Shown here: piece by piece, positions 7,672-15,855 of the stretch
How the letters are laid out: every line of letters begins with the position of its first letter
Numbering within the stretch: the stretch's first letter is position 1
NCBI RefSeq assembly: GCF_007625075.1
Contig: NZ_QMIE01000001.1
Coordinates: 186,001 to 250,000 of the forward strand
DNA length: 64,000 nucleotides
Direction of reading: 5' to 3'
Source of the DNA: Oceanidesulfovibrio indonesiensis
GTDB taxonomy: Bacteria; Desulfobacterota; Desulfovibrionia; Desulfovibrionales; Desulfovibrionaceae
Made by a program: the position numbers and the translations under genes
Notes under the pieces: generated by a model
What the model was told of the DNA's origin: nothing
What the model saw: the letters and a program-made list of their open reading frames with translations, nothing else
The model's database searches: none

Positions 7672-9714
7672 CTAGCCCACGGCGCGTACAGTGTTGCGAC
7701 CGCGTTCCCTGGCAGCAAGCAGAGCCTGGCGGGCCTGGACGATGAATTCGTTCGGATTGGTGGAGGGAGTGGGGGTGAACGCCGTGATGCCGACGCTCAG
7801 TGTAAGCAGCCGGCTTCTGTCGCCCGCGTCGTGAGTGATGCCGAGATTCGCCACGGCGCTGCGCAGGGACTCGCCCAGGCCGACGGCTTCGTCCAGCAGG
7901 GTGTCCGGCAGTATGGCTATGTACTCATGGTCGCCGAACCGGGCCAGCAGATTGCAGGGCAGTCCCCGCAGTTGCGCGGACAGGGCTTCGGCAATGCGGC
8001 CCAGAGCCACCTCGACCTCGGCTTTTCCGTGGCGCGCGGCGTAGGCCTCGAGGTCGTTCACTTCGAGCAGAACCACGCCCAGGGACTGTCCGGCTTTGGT
8101 GGATGCGCGGACGGTGCGGGCGAATACGTCGTCGAACAATCGTCGTGTGAGCACGCCGTCCTGCGGGCCGAAGCAGTAGCGGGCCTCGCCGTTCTCCGTG
8201 TACTTGTCTGAGACCACGTTGCCCTTCACGTTCGGTATCTTGCTGGGGATGTATGTGACGTCGTCGGCTTTAGGCATGGTCATGGTGAACGTGGCGATGT
8301 TGCGCTTGCCGTTGGTCTGGTGGAAGTCCAGCACGCCGTCCATGTTCTTGACCATGCGTGAGCACAAAGGCAGGCCGTGGACGTCCGTGTCCTCCTCGAA
8401 GGGCAGGAACAGCTTTTCCGGGTCCAGCACAGGGGCCATCTGCGGATAGGAAATCTTGACAAGCACGTTATGGTCGCTGGATGCGCTCTGTATGGCGATG
8501 TCTCCGCCTTCCGCCAGATTGCCCAAGGCGTGGCGCACGAGATCGATGACCACCTGGGTCAAAGCGTCGGGGTCGGCCAGGGCCAGCGGCAGCTCGTGGT
8601 CCAGCTCGAACCGCCAGGCAATGGACTTGGAGTCCATCTCCGGAGCGAGCAGGGCGGCGGCGTTGGACAGCAGGTTGTTCACGGAGCAGCCCTGGCGCGA
8701 GATGTTCACGGGCTTGAGATAGTCGCGGATGCGGTTGAGGAGCTCTTCCAGACGGGCGGACTCGCGCAGGATGATGTCCAGTTCCGGGGCCGGCATTCTT
8801 TTGCCCAGGCGACGGGCGAACCCGGCGATGGACATGAGCGGGTTGCGTATCTCGTGGGCCACCTCGGCGGAGATGGAGCCCAGCGTCTTCAGCTTGGCGC
8901 TCTGCACCAGCGCGTTTTCCAGGAACACGCGGTCCGTGATGTCCATGAAGATGCCCTCAACCCGGCGGTCTTCGCCGTGGGCGCGCTTCTCCGGATCGCA
9001 CGGCAGCTGGGTGATGGAACGGGCGATGCCGTGCACGATGTTGCCTTTGCGGTGGATGAGCCGGCATTCCACGGAAAAGGGGCTGCCGTCGTCGAATGCC
9101 TTGCGCAGCGCCATGCGTACGTTGCGTCGGTCGTCCGGGTGGATGAGGTAGCCCAGCCAGTTGCGCCGGGACATGGCCTCCTCCGGCGTGTAGCCGAGGA
9201 AATTGTTGACGGACTGGTTGATGAACTCGAGGGAGAGGTCCGAACGAATGGAATAGATGATGAGCGGTATGTTCTGGAGCAGCAGTGAGTTACGCTGCTC
9301 TGCGCGGTAGATGCGCTCTTTGAGCCGGCGGCGCTCTTTGAGTCGCTCCAGAAGCATGGTCAGCTCCTGGGGACGAAAGGGTTTCCGCAGGAAATCGCAC
9401 GCGCCGATCTGCATGGCGCGGACCAGGGAGTCCGAGCATTCCGAGTTGCCCATGAAGACGATATCCTCGACATTGCGGTTGTCGAGGAGTCGGTAGCCGA
9501 GATCCAGACCGCTCATCTGCGGGAGCTCAAAATTGATGAAGGCCAGCGAGTACCGCTGGCCGTTCATTGATTCGAGCAGGCCGGCCGGTTGGGCGCACGT
9601 GTCCGTGGGAAAGCCGGAGCTCTCCAGGATATGCGCCAGCGAGCGGCAGGAGCCGCGATCCTCGTCGATGACGAGGGCGCGCGAAAGGTCGGGGTCAAAG
9701 GAACACGGCTGCAT
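7672..9714 (-). CDS. Receiver-PAS-histidine kinase-GGDEF protein with degraded active sites
   Basis: A 680-residue cytoplasmic signalling protein. Domains in order: receiver (about 10-120), PAS (about 145-265), HisKA/HATPase (about 275-475), GGDEF (about 505-675). In the receiver the phospho-acceptor is Asn61 (FINFELPQMSG). The kinase keeps His287 (AEVAHEIRNP), but the N-box reads DLVRHALG, the DxGxG motif is YPQMA, and the G2 box is VHGLPL. The GGDEF signature is GDHEY (594-598). All three catalytic modules therefore look inactive while the PAS domain seems normal. A binding or scaffold role is inferred. No clear ribosome binding site precedes the ATG; a short hairpin (9728-9745) lies just upstream. 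Confidence 0.85.
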   Translation of the reverse strand: MQPCSFDPDLSRALVIDEDRGSCRSLAHILESSGFPTDTCAQPAGLLESMNGQRYSLAFINFELPQMSGLDLGYRLLDNRNVEDIVFMGNSECSDSLVRAMQIGACDFLRKPFRPQELTMLLERLKERRRLKERIYRAEQRNSLLLQNIPLIIYSIRSDLSLEFINQSVNNFLGYTPEEAMSRRNWLGYLIHPDDRRNVRMALRKAFDDGSPFSVECRLIHRKGNIVHGIARSITQLPCDPEKRAHGEDRRVEGIFMDITDRVFLENALVQSAKLKTLGSISAEVAHEIRNPLMSIAGFARRLGKRMPAPELDIILRESARLEELLNRIRDYLKPVNISRQGCSVNNLLSNAAALLAPEMDSKSIAWRFELDHELPLALADPDALTQVVIDLVRHALGNLAEGGDIAIQSASSDHNVLVKISYPQMAPVLDPEKLFLPFEEDTDVHGLPLCSRMVKNMDGVLDFHQTNGKRNIATFTMTMPKADDVTYIPSKIPNVKGNVVSDKYTENGEARYCFGPQDGVLTRRLFDDVFARTVRASTKAGQSLGVVLLEVNDLEAYAARHGKAEVEVALGRIAEALSAQLRGLPCNLLARFGDHEYIAILPDTLLDEAVGLGESLRSAVANLGITHDAGDRSRLLTLSVGITAFTPTPSTNPNEFIVQARQALLAARERGRNTVRAVG

Positions 9715-9941
9715 GGATGGGTATCAAAACGGGAAAAAACCCGTTCCAGAGATACATTTTTTTGTGTCGTAAACTTTTTGTCTCATTGTTGCAATATGTA
9801 TAACAGCTCAAAATTGCGAGGAAAAATATGAAGCCACCTGAGAGCGAGGATCGATGGGGCGTGTCCTGACCTTGGGGGGCGAAATGTTGTATGGTATTCA
9901 TGAACTTTGACCTGTCTCACGCAACCTAAGGAGCGGTGCTC

Positions 9942-11243
9942 ATGGACTTCACAGGACTGGAAACCCTGGCCCTGCACGCGGGCCATACGCCGGACAGCGA
10001 TACGCACTCGCGCGCCGTCCCCATTTATCAGACCACAAGCTTTCTCTTCCGCGACACCGAGCATGCGGCCAAGCTGTTCTCGCTGGAGGAGCCGGGCTTC
10101 ATCTATACGCGGATCATGAATCCGACTACGGATGTGCTGGAAAAGCGCCTGGCTGCGCTCCATGGCGCATCGGCCGCCGTGGGCACGGCCTCCGGCATGT
10201 CCGCCATATTCTACGCCGTCGCCACCATCACCCAGCACGGGCAGAACATCGTCTCCGGCTCCAACCTGTACGGCGGCACAAACACTCTGTTCAAGCACAC
10301 GCTTTCGCGGTTCGGGATCGAAGTTCGCATCGTGGACACCTCCGATCCTGCCAACGTTGAGGCGGCCATCGACGAAAATACGCGGCTCGTCTACACCGAG
10401 TCCATCGGCAATCCGCGCTGCAACGTGGATGATCTGGAGGCCATGGGCCGCATCGCCCATGACCACAAAATTCCGTTCATCGTGGACAACACGGTGGCGC
10501 CGCCGCCCATATTCAATCCCAAGGATGTGGGAGCGGACATTGTGGTCTACTCGTTGACCAAGATCATCGGGGGCCACGGGCTGTGCATCGGCGGGGCCGT
10601 GGTGGAAATGGGAGGCTTCGACTGGGCGGACTCCGGCAAATTTCCGGAGATAACCGAGCCGGACCCGACCTACCACGGCATCAATTTCTGGGATGCATTA
10701 TGCGAGCTGGAAGGAACGCCGTGCACCGCGTTCTGCACCAAGCTGCGCACGAGTCTGCTGCGGGACATCGGCGCAGCCCCGGCGCCCATCAACAGCTTCC
10801 TCATCCTCCAGGGCATCGAAACGCTCCCGCTGAGGGCGCGACAGCATTGCGAAAACGCGCAGAAGGTGGCCGAGTTTCTGGAGGGCCATCCGGCCGTGCG
10901 CTGGGTGAACTACGCCGGCCTGCCGTCGCACTCGGACCATGAACGGGCGAAGAAGTATTTCGGCATGGGACCGGGCGCCGTGTTCGGTTTCGGACTGGAA
11001 GGCGGCCGCGAAGCAGGCCGCAAATTCATCGAGTCGGTTCGTCTGTGCTCGCACCTGGCGAACATTCTGGATGCGAAGACGCTGGTCATCCATCCGGCGA
11101 GCACCACCCATTCCCAGCTTACGCCGGAGGAACTGGACAAGGCCGGCGTGCCGCAGGATATGGTGCGCATCTCCGTAGGCATCGAGACGGCGGAGGACAT
11201 AATCGCCGATCTGGATCAGGCCCTGAGCAAGTCGCAGGAGTAA
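9942..11243 (+). CDS. metY: O-acetylhomoserine sulfhydrylase, PLP-dependent
   Basis: A 433-residue enzyme of the Cys/Met metabolism PLP family, most like O-acetylhomoserine aminocarboxypropyltransferase (MetY), which makes homocysteine from O-acetylhomoserine and sulfide. Supporting motifs are [10 protein letters not shown] near the N-terminus, the PLP aspartate in VDNTVAPPP, and the PLP lysine in [10 protein letters not shown] (about residue 207). Length also favours MetY over shorter cystathionine enzymes. The ATG at 9942 sits 8 bases after AAGGAG; a GTG two codons earlier is too close to it. Direct sulfide assimilation suits a sulfate reducer. Confidence 0.88.
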   Translation: MDFTGLETLALHAGHTPDSDTHSRAVPIYQTTSFLFRDTEHAAKLFSLEEPGFIYTRIMNPTTDVLEKRLAALHGASAAVGTASGMSAIFYAVATITQHGQNIVSGSNLYGGTNTLFKHTLSRFGIEVRIVDTSDPANVEAAIDENTRLVYTESIGNPRCNVDDLEAMGRIAHDHKIPFIVDNTVAPPPIFNPKDVGADIVVYSLTKIIGGHGLCIGGAVVEMGGFDWADSGKFPEITEPDPTYHGINFWDALCELEGTPCTAFCTKLRTSLLRDIGAAPAPINSFLILQGIETLPLRARQHCENAQKVAEFLEGHPAVRWVNYAGLPSHSDHERAKKYFGMGPGAVFGFGLEGGREAGRKFIESVRLCSHLANILDAKTLVIHPASTTHSQLTPEELDKAGVPQDMVRISVGIETAEDIIADLDQALSKSQE

Positions 11244-11425
11244 GAGCGCCTAACAAAACCTCGTCTTCATTCGCGCGGCTTGCTTGGCAACTGGCATAGT
11301 CAAACTGCACAGACGCAGGCTTGGCTACGCCTGTTTCGTTTTCCTTGCCAGATGCCAAGGCGCTCGCGCTCGTAGGGACAACCGGTTTTATAAGCCGCGG
11401 GCGCAAAACGAGAGCATGACGCAAC

Positions 11426-11460
11426 AAGAGCCGGGCGGCGCGAAGCGGCCCGGCTCTTTT
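11426..11460 (+). terminator. Intrinsic terminator between metY and csp
   Basis: AAGAGCCGGGC (11426-11436) pairs perfectly with GCCCGGCTCTT (11448-11458) and is followed by more T residues on the + strand. It can end the metY transcript. It also lies just after the convergent cold-shock gene, but the T-run is on the + side. Confidence 0.7.
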
Positions 11461-11490
11461 CGTGTGGTGGGTAAATGCGTTGACTGCGGT

Positions 11491-11697
11491 CTAGACGGTT
11501 TTGACCACGTTGGCCGCGCGTGCGCCCTTGTCGCCGTGTTCGATGTCAAAGGAAACGCGATCGCCCTCGTTCAGGGTTTTGAAGCCCTGGGACTGGATGG
11601 CGGAGTAGTGCACGAACACGTCGTCACCCTCTTCGCGCTGAATGAAACCGAACCCTTTTTTTTCGTTGAACCATTTCACAGTGCCTTCGTACGCCAT
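11491..11697 (-). CDS. Cold-shock domain protein (CspA family)
   Basis: A 68-residue single-domain nucleic acid chaperone. The RNA-binding motifs RNP1 (KGFGFI) and RNP2 (DVFVHYSAI) are intact, and the start [13 protein letters not shown] is typical. The longer open frame upstream is not needed. It is one of two adjacent csp genes on this strand; the other starts 288 bases upstream and shares most positions. Likely cytoplasmic, binding single-stranded RNA or DNA during cold shock or growth change. Confidence 0.93.
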   Translation of the reverse strand: MAYEGTVKWFNEKKGFGFIQREEGDDVFVHYSAIQSQGFKTLNEGDRVSFDIEHGDKGARAANVVKTV

Positions 11698-11781
11698 GGG
11701 AACCTCCACATTGCAGCAAGGAAAACAAGCCGGTCCAACCCAGTAGGACCAGCAGACAGATGCGTTCAAACGAATCGGCTT

Positions 11782-11985
11782 CTAACAGCAGCGCACGACA
11801 TTGGAAGCCCGGGGGCCCTTGTCGTTCTCTTCGAGTTCGAAGGTGACAGCGTCGCCTTCCTGCAGGGTTTTGAAGCCATCGGACTGGATAGCCGAATAGT
11901 GGACAAAAATGTCCTCGCCGTCATCGATACTGATGAAACCGAACCCTTTCTTCTCGTTGAACCACTTGACCACGCCTTGGGCCAT
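11782..11985 (-). CDS. Cold-shock domain protein (CspA family), second copy
   Basis: A 67-residue paralogue of the neighbouring csp, with KGFGFI and DIFVHYSAI. The ATG giving [12 protein letters not shown] is preceded by AGGAGG at a normal distance; a GTG two codons earlier would be too close to it. The C-terminus ends in RCC, two cysteines that the other copy lacks. About 230 bases of upstream non-coding DNA leave room for a long cold-shock leader, though no cold box was identified with confidence. Confidence 0.92.
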   Translation of the reverse strand: MAQGVVKWFNEKKGFGFISIDDGEDIFVHYSAIQSDGFKTLQEGDAVTFELEENDKGPRASNVVRCC

Positions 11986-12150
11986 GAGCACGCTCCTCCT
12001 TCGAAAATTGAACCAAATCGCAAAGACTGTATGGACCGGCCCTACTGCGAATGTAATAAAAATTCAAGGGGGAATATGAAATTTTTTTCATACGCGGCGT
12101 AATTTTCCATATCTGTATACCGATACCCAGGGAGAGTGACGAGAATGCAC

Positions 12151-12186
12151 AAAAAAAAGAGGGCCGCGACTGATGTCGCGGCCCTC
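12151..12186 (-). terminator. Strong intrinsic terminator after the amphi-Trp gene
   Basis: GAGGGCCGCGAC (12159-12170) pairs perfectly with GTCGCGGCCCTC (12175-12186) around a 4-base loop. On the minus strand it is followed by eight T residues (complement of 12151-12158). It ends transcription of the amphi-Trp gene and possibly of read-through from the ech operon. Confidence 0.9.
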
Positions 12187-12216
12187 TCGTGTTCTTTGCG
12201 TCGGATGCGTTCCGGG

Positions 12217-12498
12217 TCAGGCGATCTCGATTTTCGGACCGGCCGTGGATATCCTGACCACGTCCGTGCCGCTTTCGTCCTTTTTCCAGGAGAGTTCCAA
12301 GGTCATTTTCTCCTTGTCCTTCTTCTGTGAGACTTCGATCTCGCAGTCCACGATATTGCCCGGAGAGAGCATGACGGACTCTTGCCCAAGCTGGACATGC
12401 ACCGTGCCGGCCTTGAGGCCGCCGATGATATCTTCCAGGTAGGCAATCACCTGGGCCAGGTCCATTGTGCCGTCGATCTTCACTTTATTCTTGCCCAT
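12217..12498 (-). CDS. Amphi-Trp domain protein
   Basis: A 93-residue acidic protein matching the small amphi-Trp domain family (function unknown), with an ISLE-like beta pattern and a single tryptophan in LELSWKKDE. It starts MGKNKVKIDGTMDLAQ. The gene lies 127 bases downstream of echF on the same strand and ends at a strong terminator, so it may be partly co-transcribed with the Ech hydrogenase. It has no signal peptide or metal motif. Family assignment is by overall appearance only. Confidence 0.6.
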   Translation of the reverse strand: MGKNKVKIDGTMDLAQVIAYLEDIIGGLKAGTVHVQLGQESVMLSPGNIVDCEIEVSQKKDKEKMTLELSWKKDESGTDVVRISTAGPKIEIA

Positions 12499-12625
12499 CG
12501 GATTTCAGCTCCTGCAGCGGTTGAGAAAAGGATGGACAATACATATCGCGACCGACGAATTCCGACAAGCGCATGCTCCATTTGTTGCAATACGTTTACT
12601 TCCGACTGTCCGGAACGATCGGCGT

Positions 12626-13048
12626 CTACTTCTTGGCGTCGTTCTTTTTGGCAGCGGCTTTCTTGTCGTTGCCTTCGCCAGCGTCCTCTTTCTTCTTCTT
12701 CGGCTTGGGCGGCGTGCCCTGCTGCACGATCATCTCACGCTCGGGGGTGACGTGCCGCCATGTTTCCTTGTGGTGCAGGCAGTGGACGGGACAAACGTCC
12801 ATGCAGGTTCCACAGTAGACGCATGCGAACGGGTCGCAGGTCCACAGGCCTTTTTCCTTATCCACGGTAATGCATTGCGACGGGCACTTGCGCGAGCACG
12901 AGCCGCAGAAGATGCATTTCTCGATCTCGTTGTAGAGCTCGCCGCGGGCATCCGGAAACGGATCGCGGACCACGAACGGATAGGGCCGCGTGGACTTCGT
13001 ATTGAAGAGGTTCTTCAGTACGTTGACGGTCATGGGAGTGAATTTCAT
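12626..13048 (-). CDS. echF: Ech hydrogenase 2[4Fe-4S] ferredoxin-like subunit EchF
   Basis: EchF passes electrons between ferredoxin and the hydrogenase core of the membrane-bound Ech complex. Two cluster motifs are visible: CIFCGSCSRKCPSQC (about residues 42-56) and CVYCGTCMDVCPVHC (about 73-87). The start MKFTPMTVNVL lies 11 bases after echE; a longer frame upstream would overlap echE. The C-terminal 30 residues are lysine- and alanine-rich (PKPKKKKEDAGE), probably a soluble tail. It is the last gene of the echABCDEF order. Confidence 0.92.
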   Translation of the reverse strand: MKFTPMTVNVLKNLFNTKSTRPYPFVVRDPFPDARGELYNEIEKCIFCGSCSRKCPSQCITVDKEKGLWTCDPFACVYCGTCMDVCPVHCLHHKETWRHVTPEREMIVQQGTPPKPKKKKEDAGEGNDKKAAAKKNDAKK

Positions 13049-13059
13049 GGGCCGTCCTC

Positions 13060-14136
13060 CTAGCGCTCGGTGCAGCTGATGCACGGGTCGATGGACAGGA
13101 CGACAACCGGGACGTCCGCGAGTTCGATGCCCGGCAGCATGGCTGCCAGGGGCGGAATGTTCGCGAACGTAGGCGTGCGGATGCGCAGCCGGTCCAGATG
13201 CTTGGTGCCGTCAGCCTTGAAGTAGTAGAAGAGCTCGCCGCGGGGTTGCTCCACGCGGGATGTATGCTCGCCTTCCGGGAAGCCCTTGACCTTCGTGGCG
13301 ATCTCGCCCTCGGGCAGCTTGCGCAGAGCCTGGCGCACCAGGTTGATGGATTGGAGCGTCTCGCGGAAGCGGACTCTGTTTCGGGCGTAGGAATCGCCGT
13401 CCTGTTCCACGATGGGCTCGAAGTCGAGGTCCTTGAAGGCCGCGTAGCCCAGCTGGCGGGCGTCTTCCTTCACGCCGCTGCCGCGCAGGGTGGGACCCAC
13501 GGCGCCGAGCGCCAGGGCTTGATCCCTGGTGAGCATGCCCTTGCCTACGGTGCGCTTGCGCACTGTGTAGTCGTCCAGGATTGTGGACTCCAGCTCGCGG
13601 GTCTCGCGCTCCACGATGTCCAGTTCGGAGAGGATCCAGCGGATCTGGTCCGGGGTGAGGTCGCGCCGCACGCCGCCGATGACGTTGACGGAGACGATGA
13701 CGCGGTTTCCGGTGGTGGCCTCGTTGATGTCCATGACGCGCTCGCGGATGCGCCAGAACTGGTAGAAGAGGCTCTCGAAGCCGAATGCGTCCGCGAACAG
13801 GCCGAGCCAGAGCAGGTGGGAGTGCACGCGGTGCAGTTCCGACCAGATGACCCGGAGGTACTGGGCGCGATCAGGTACCTCGACGCCCATCATTTCCTCG
13901 ATGCCCTGGCAGTAGCACATGGCGTGGATCTTGGAGCAGATGCCGCAGACACGCTCCACGATCTGGATCATGTGATGGATATCGCGAATATCGCAGAGCT
14001 TCTCCAGACCGCGGTGCACATAGCCCAGCGCGGGTATGGCCTCGGTCACGATCTCGTCCTCCACGGTGAGGGAGAGATGGATCGGCTCGGGAAGGACCGG
14101 GTGTTGCGGTCCAAAGGGGATTACGGTCTTAGCCAT
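13060..14136 (-). CDS. echE: Ech hydrogenase large [NiFe] subunit EchE
   Basis: The catalytic large subunit of a group 4 energy-converting [NiFe] hydrogenase (358 residues), related to NuoD. Nickel ligands are in ERVCGICSKIH (about residues 62-72) and in the terminal DPCISCTER. The protein stops right after this second motif, so no C-terminal peptide has to be removed by a maturation protease, unlike HydA in this window. It couples proton reduction with reduced ferredoxin to ion transport, or the reverse. Confidence 0.95.
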   Translation of the reverse strand: MAKTVIPFGPQHPVLPEPIHLSLTVEDEIVTEAIPALGYVHRGLEKLCDIRDIHHMIQIVERVCGICSKIHAMCYCQGIEEMMGVEVPDRAQYLRVIWSELHRVHSHLLWLGLFADAFGFESLFYQFWRIRERVMDINEATTGNRVIVSVNVIGGVRRDLTPDQIRWILSELDIVERETRELESTILDDYTVRKRTVGKGMLTRDQALALGAVGPTLRGSGVKEDARQLGYAAFKDLDFEPIVEQDGDSYARNRVRFRETLQSINLVRQALRKLPEGEIATKVKGFPEGEHTSRVEQPRGELFYYFKADGTKHLDRLRIRTPTFANIPPLAAMLPGIELADVPVVVLSIDPCISCTER

Positions 14137-14169
14137 GGTAACTCCTGATATGCCGTTGGTGCGGCTCGG

Positions 14170-14544
14170 CTAGGATTCCTTTCTGGTGATGCCGTACTTG
14201 CAGAACGGCGTCGTAGCCACCTCTTCTTCGAGGTAGAGGAAATTCGAGAAGTTGAGGACAAGTCCTTCGAAGCAGAGTCCGAACTGGTCCTGAATCTCGT
14301 TTTCCACGAGGAACGCTGCGAATACGACATCCGAAATGGACGGGGCGTTCTCGGCTTTGGGCTGTTTCATACGCAAGTGAACAAGCTGCAGATCCTTGGT
14401 GAAGTGGTACAGCAGGTCGACATTGTTCTCGTCGAGGTCCACGCAGGTCATCGTTTCCAGGCGGTAGCCCGCATCGATGAGGCGATGGATCTCTTCCTTG
14501 AGAGTATCTTGCGTTATTTCGGTCGTTTCGAGAAAGGCTGCCAT
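14170..14544 (-). CDS. echD: Ech hydrogenase subunit EchD (NuoC-like)
   Basis: A 124-residue soluble subunit related to the 30-kDa NuoC subunit. Conserved features are DAGYRLETMTCVDLDEN, a LLYHFTKD segment, and VFAAFLVENEIQDQFGL, the interface region that contacts the large subunit. It lies between echC (2-base gap) and echE (33-base gap). It carries no cofactor motif; its role is structural in the hydrophilic arm. Confidence 0.88.
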   Translation of the reverse strand: MAAFLETTEITQDTLKEEIHRLIDAGYRLETMTCVDLDENNVDLLYHFTKDLQLVHLRMKQPKAENAPSISDVVFAAFLVENEIQDQFGLCFEGLVLNFSNFLYLEEEVATTPFCKYGITRKES

Positions 14545-14546
14545 GG

Positions 14547-14990
14547 TTATTGCTCCTGTTTGGCGGCAAAGAGCTCGAGGGCCTTCACGACGCCGTCGAT
14601 GATGGCTTCGGGCTTGGGAGGACAGCCGGGAACGTAGACGTCCACGGGAATGACCTTGTCCACGCCGCCAACCACGTTGGGCGCCTCGCGGAAGACGCCG
14701 CCGGAGAGGCCGCAGGCGCCGATGGCGATGACGGCCTTGGGTTCGGGCATTTGGTCATAGAGGTTCTTGAGAACCTTCTTGTTGCGATGGTTCACCGTGC
14801 CGGTGACGAGGAAGACGTCGGCGTGCTTGGGGTTTCCCACGTTGATGATGCCGAAGCGTTCGACGTCGTACACCGGGGTGAGCACGGCGAGGGTCTCGAT
14901 GTCGCAGCCGTTGCAGCTGCCGCAGTCGAAGTGCAGCACCCACGGCGACTTGATTCGCGATGTCTTGATGAATTGAGATATCGGATTCAT
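14547..14990 (-). CDS. echC: Ech hydrogenase small subunit EchC (NuoB-like)
   Basis: The 147-residue small subunit holds the proximal [4Fe-4S] cluster. Its four ligands are visible in CGSCNGC (first and last Cys, about residues 23-29), IGACGLSG and PGCPPKP. This NuoB-like pattern is complete, in contrast to the altered HydD motif elsewhere in the window. The start MNPISQFIKT lies 6 bases after echB. Confidence 0.94.
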   Translation of the reverse strand: MNPISQFIKTSRIKSPWVLHFDCGSCNGCDIETLAVLTPVYDVERFGIINVGNPKHADVFLVTGTVNHRNKKVLKNLYDQMPEPKAVIAIGACGLSGGVFREAPNVVGGVDKVIPVDVYVPGCPPKPEAIIDGVVKALELFAAKQEQ

Positions 14991-14996
14991 GAGCGC

Positions 14997-15854
14997 CTAC
15001 CTGTAATGGAGCCAGACGAGATTGATGATGGAGAAGGCGATGCCCGTGGCCCATGCAGAACCGAGCATCCACTTCCAGGTCATGCGCGAGGTGGAGTTGT
15101 CCACCAGTATTTCCACGAAGTACGTGATCAGCAGCAGGAGCAGCAGACCGACGACGCTCGTGGACCAGAACAGCGAGACCAGGCCGAGGACCAATGCGAT
15201 CTCGAACCAGTGCGCGACCTCGATGATAGCGAGGTAGGGGCCGGTGTACTCGGTGTACACGCCGCGAACGATCTCCTGGTGCGCATGGTGCGACGCGGAG
15301 ATGTCGAAGGGCGATTTGCGCAGCTTGATGGTCAGGGCGTAGCCCAGCACCAGGAACAAGAGCGGCAGTTGCAGCAGCAGCGGCGTTTCGTGCGCATACA
15401 CGGCGCTGATCTTGAAGCTGCCCGTCACCATGTAGATGCCCACGATGACCAGCACCAGCAGGGGCTCGTAGGTGAGAATCTGCAGCAGTTCGCGATGCGC
15501 GCCGACCTGGCTGTACGGAGAAGGCACGGTAAGCGCGCCGATCACCAGGAAGACCGAGCCCACCGCCTGCACGAAGAAGATGAGCAGCAGGTCCGACTGG
15601 AGGAAGAACAGCACCGTGGCCGTGGCCGCGCCCACCAGGTAGACGAAGGCGCAGAAAGCCAGCCAGTAGTTTGCCAGGAGGCGTTCCTTACCGAACAGTT
15701 TGAAGACATCGTAGAAGGGCTGAAGAATGGGCGGTCCAAGGCGCGACTGCAGGCGCGCGGTGACCCGCCGGTCCACGCCGGAGATCAGGCCGGCCGCCAC
15801 CGGGGCGACCACGAGTCCGACGATGAGAGCAGCGAAGATGTTGACAGAACTCAT
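14997..15854 (-). CDS. echB: Ech hydrogenase membrane subunit EchB (NuoH-like)
   Basis: A 285-residue integral membrane protein with about eight hydrophobic segments, related to NuoH and HycD. Family features include DRRVTARLQSRLGPPILQP near the N-terminus and the acidic loop RKSPFDIS..HAHQE. It anchors the hydrophilic arm and contributes to the ion path. It starts 1 base after the echA stop and ends 6 bases before echC, so translation is probably coupled. Confidence 0.93.
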   Translation of the reverse strand: MSSVNIFAALIVGLVVAPVAAGLISGVDRRVTARLQSRLGPPILQPFYDVFKLFGKERLLANYWLAFCAFVYLVGAATATVLFFLQSDLLLIFFVQAVGSVFLVIGALTVPSPYSQVGAHRELLQILTYEPLLVLVIVGIYMVTGSFKISAVYAHETPLLLQLPLLFLVLGYALTIKLRKSPFDISASHHAHQEIVRGVYTEYTGPYLAIIEVAHWFEIALVLGLVSLFWSTSVVGLLLLLLITYFVEILVDNSTSRMTWKWMLGSAWATGIAFSIINLVWLHYR

Positions 15855-15855
15855 A

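Noticed and set aside
11311-11345. CAGGC/GCCTG hairpin followed by T-rich DNA as the metY terminator
   Set aside because: The stem is only five pairs; the perfect 11-pair hairpin at 11426 is a better candidate.
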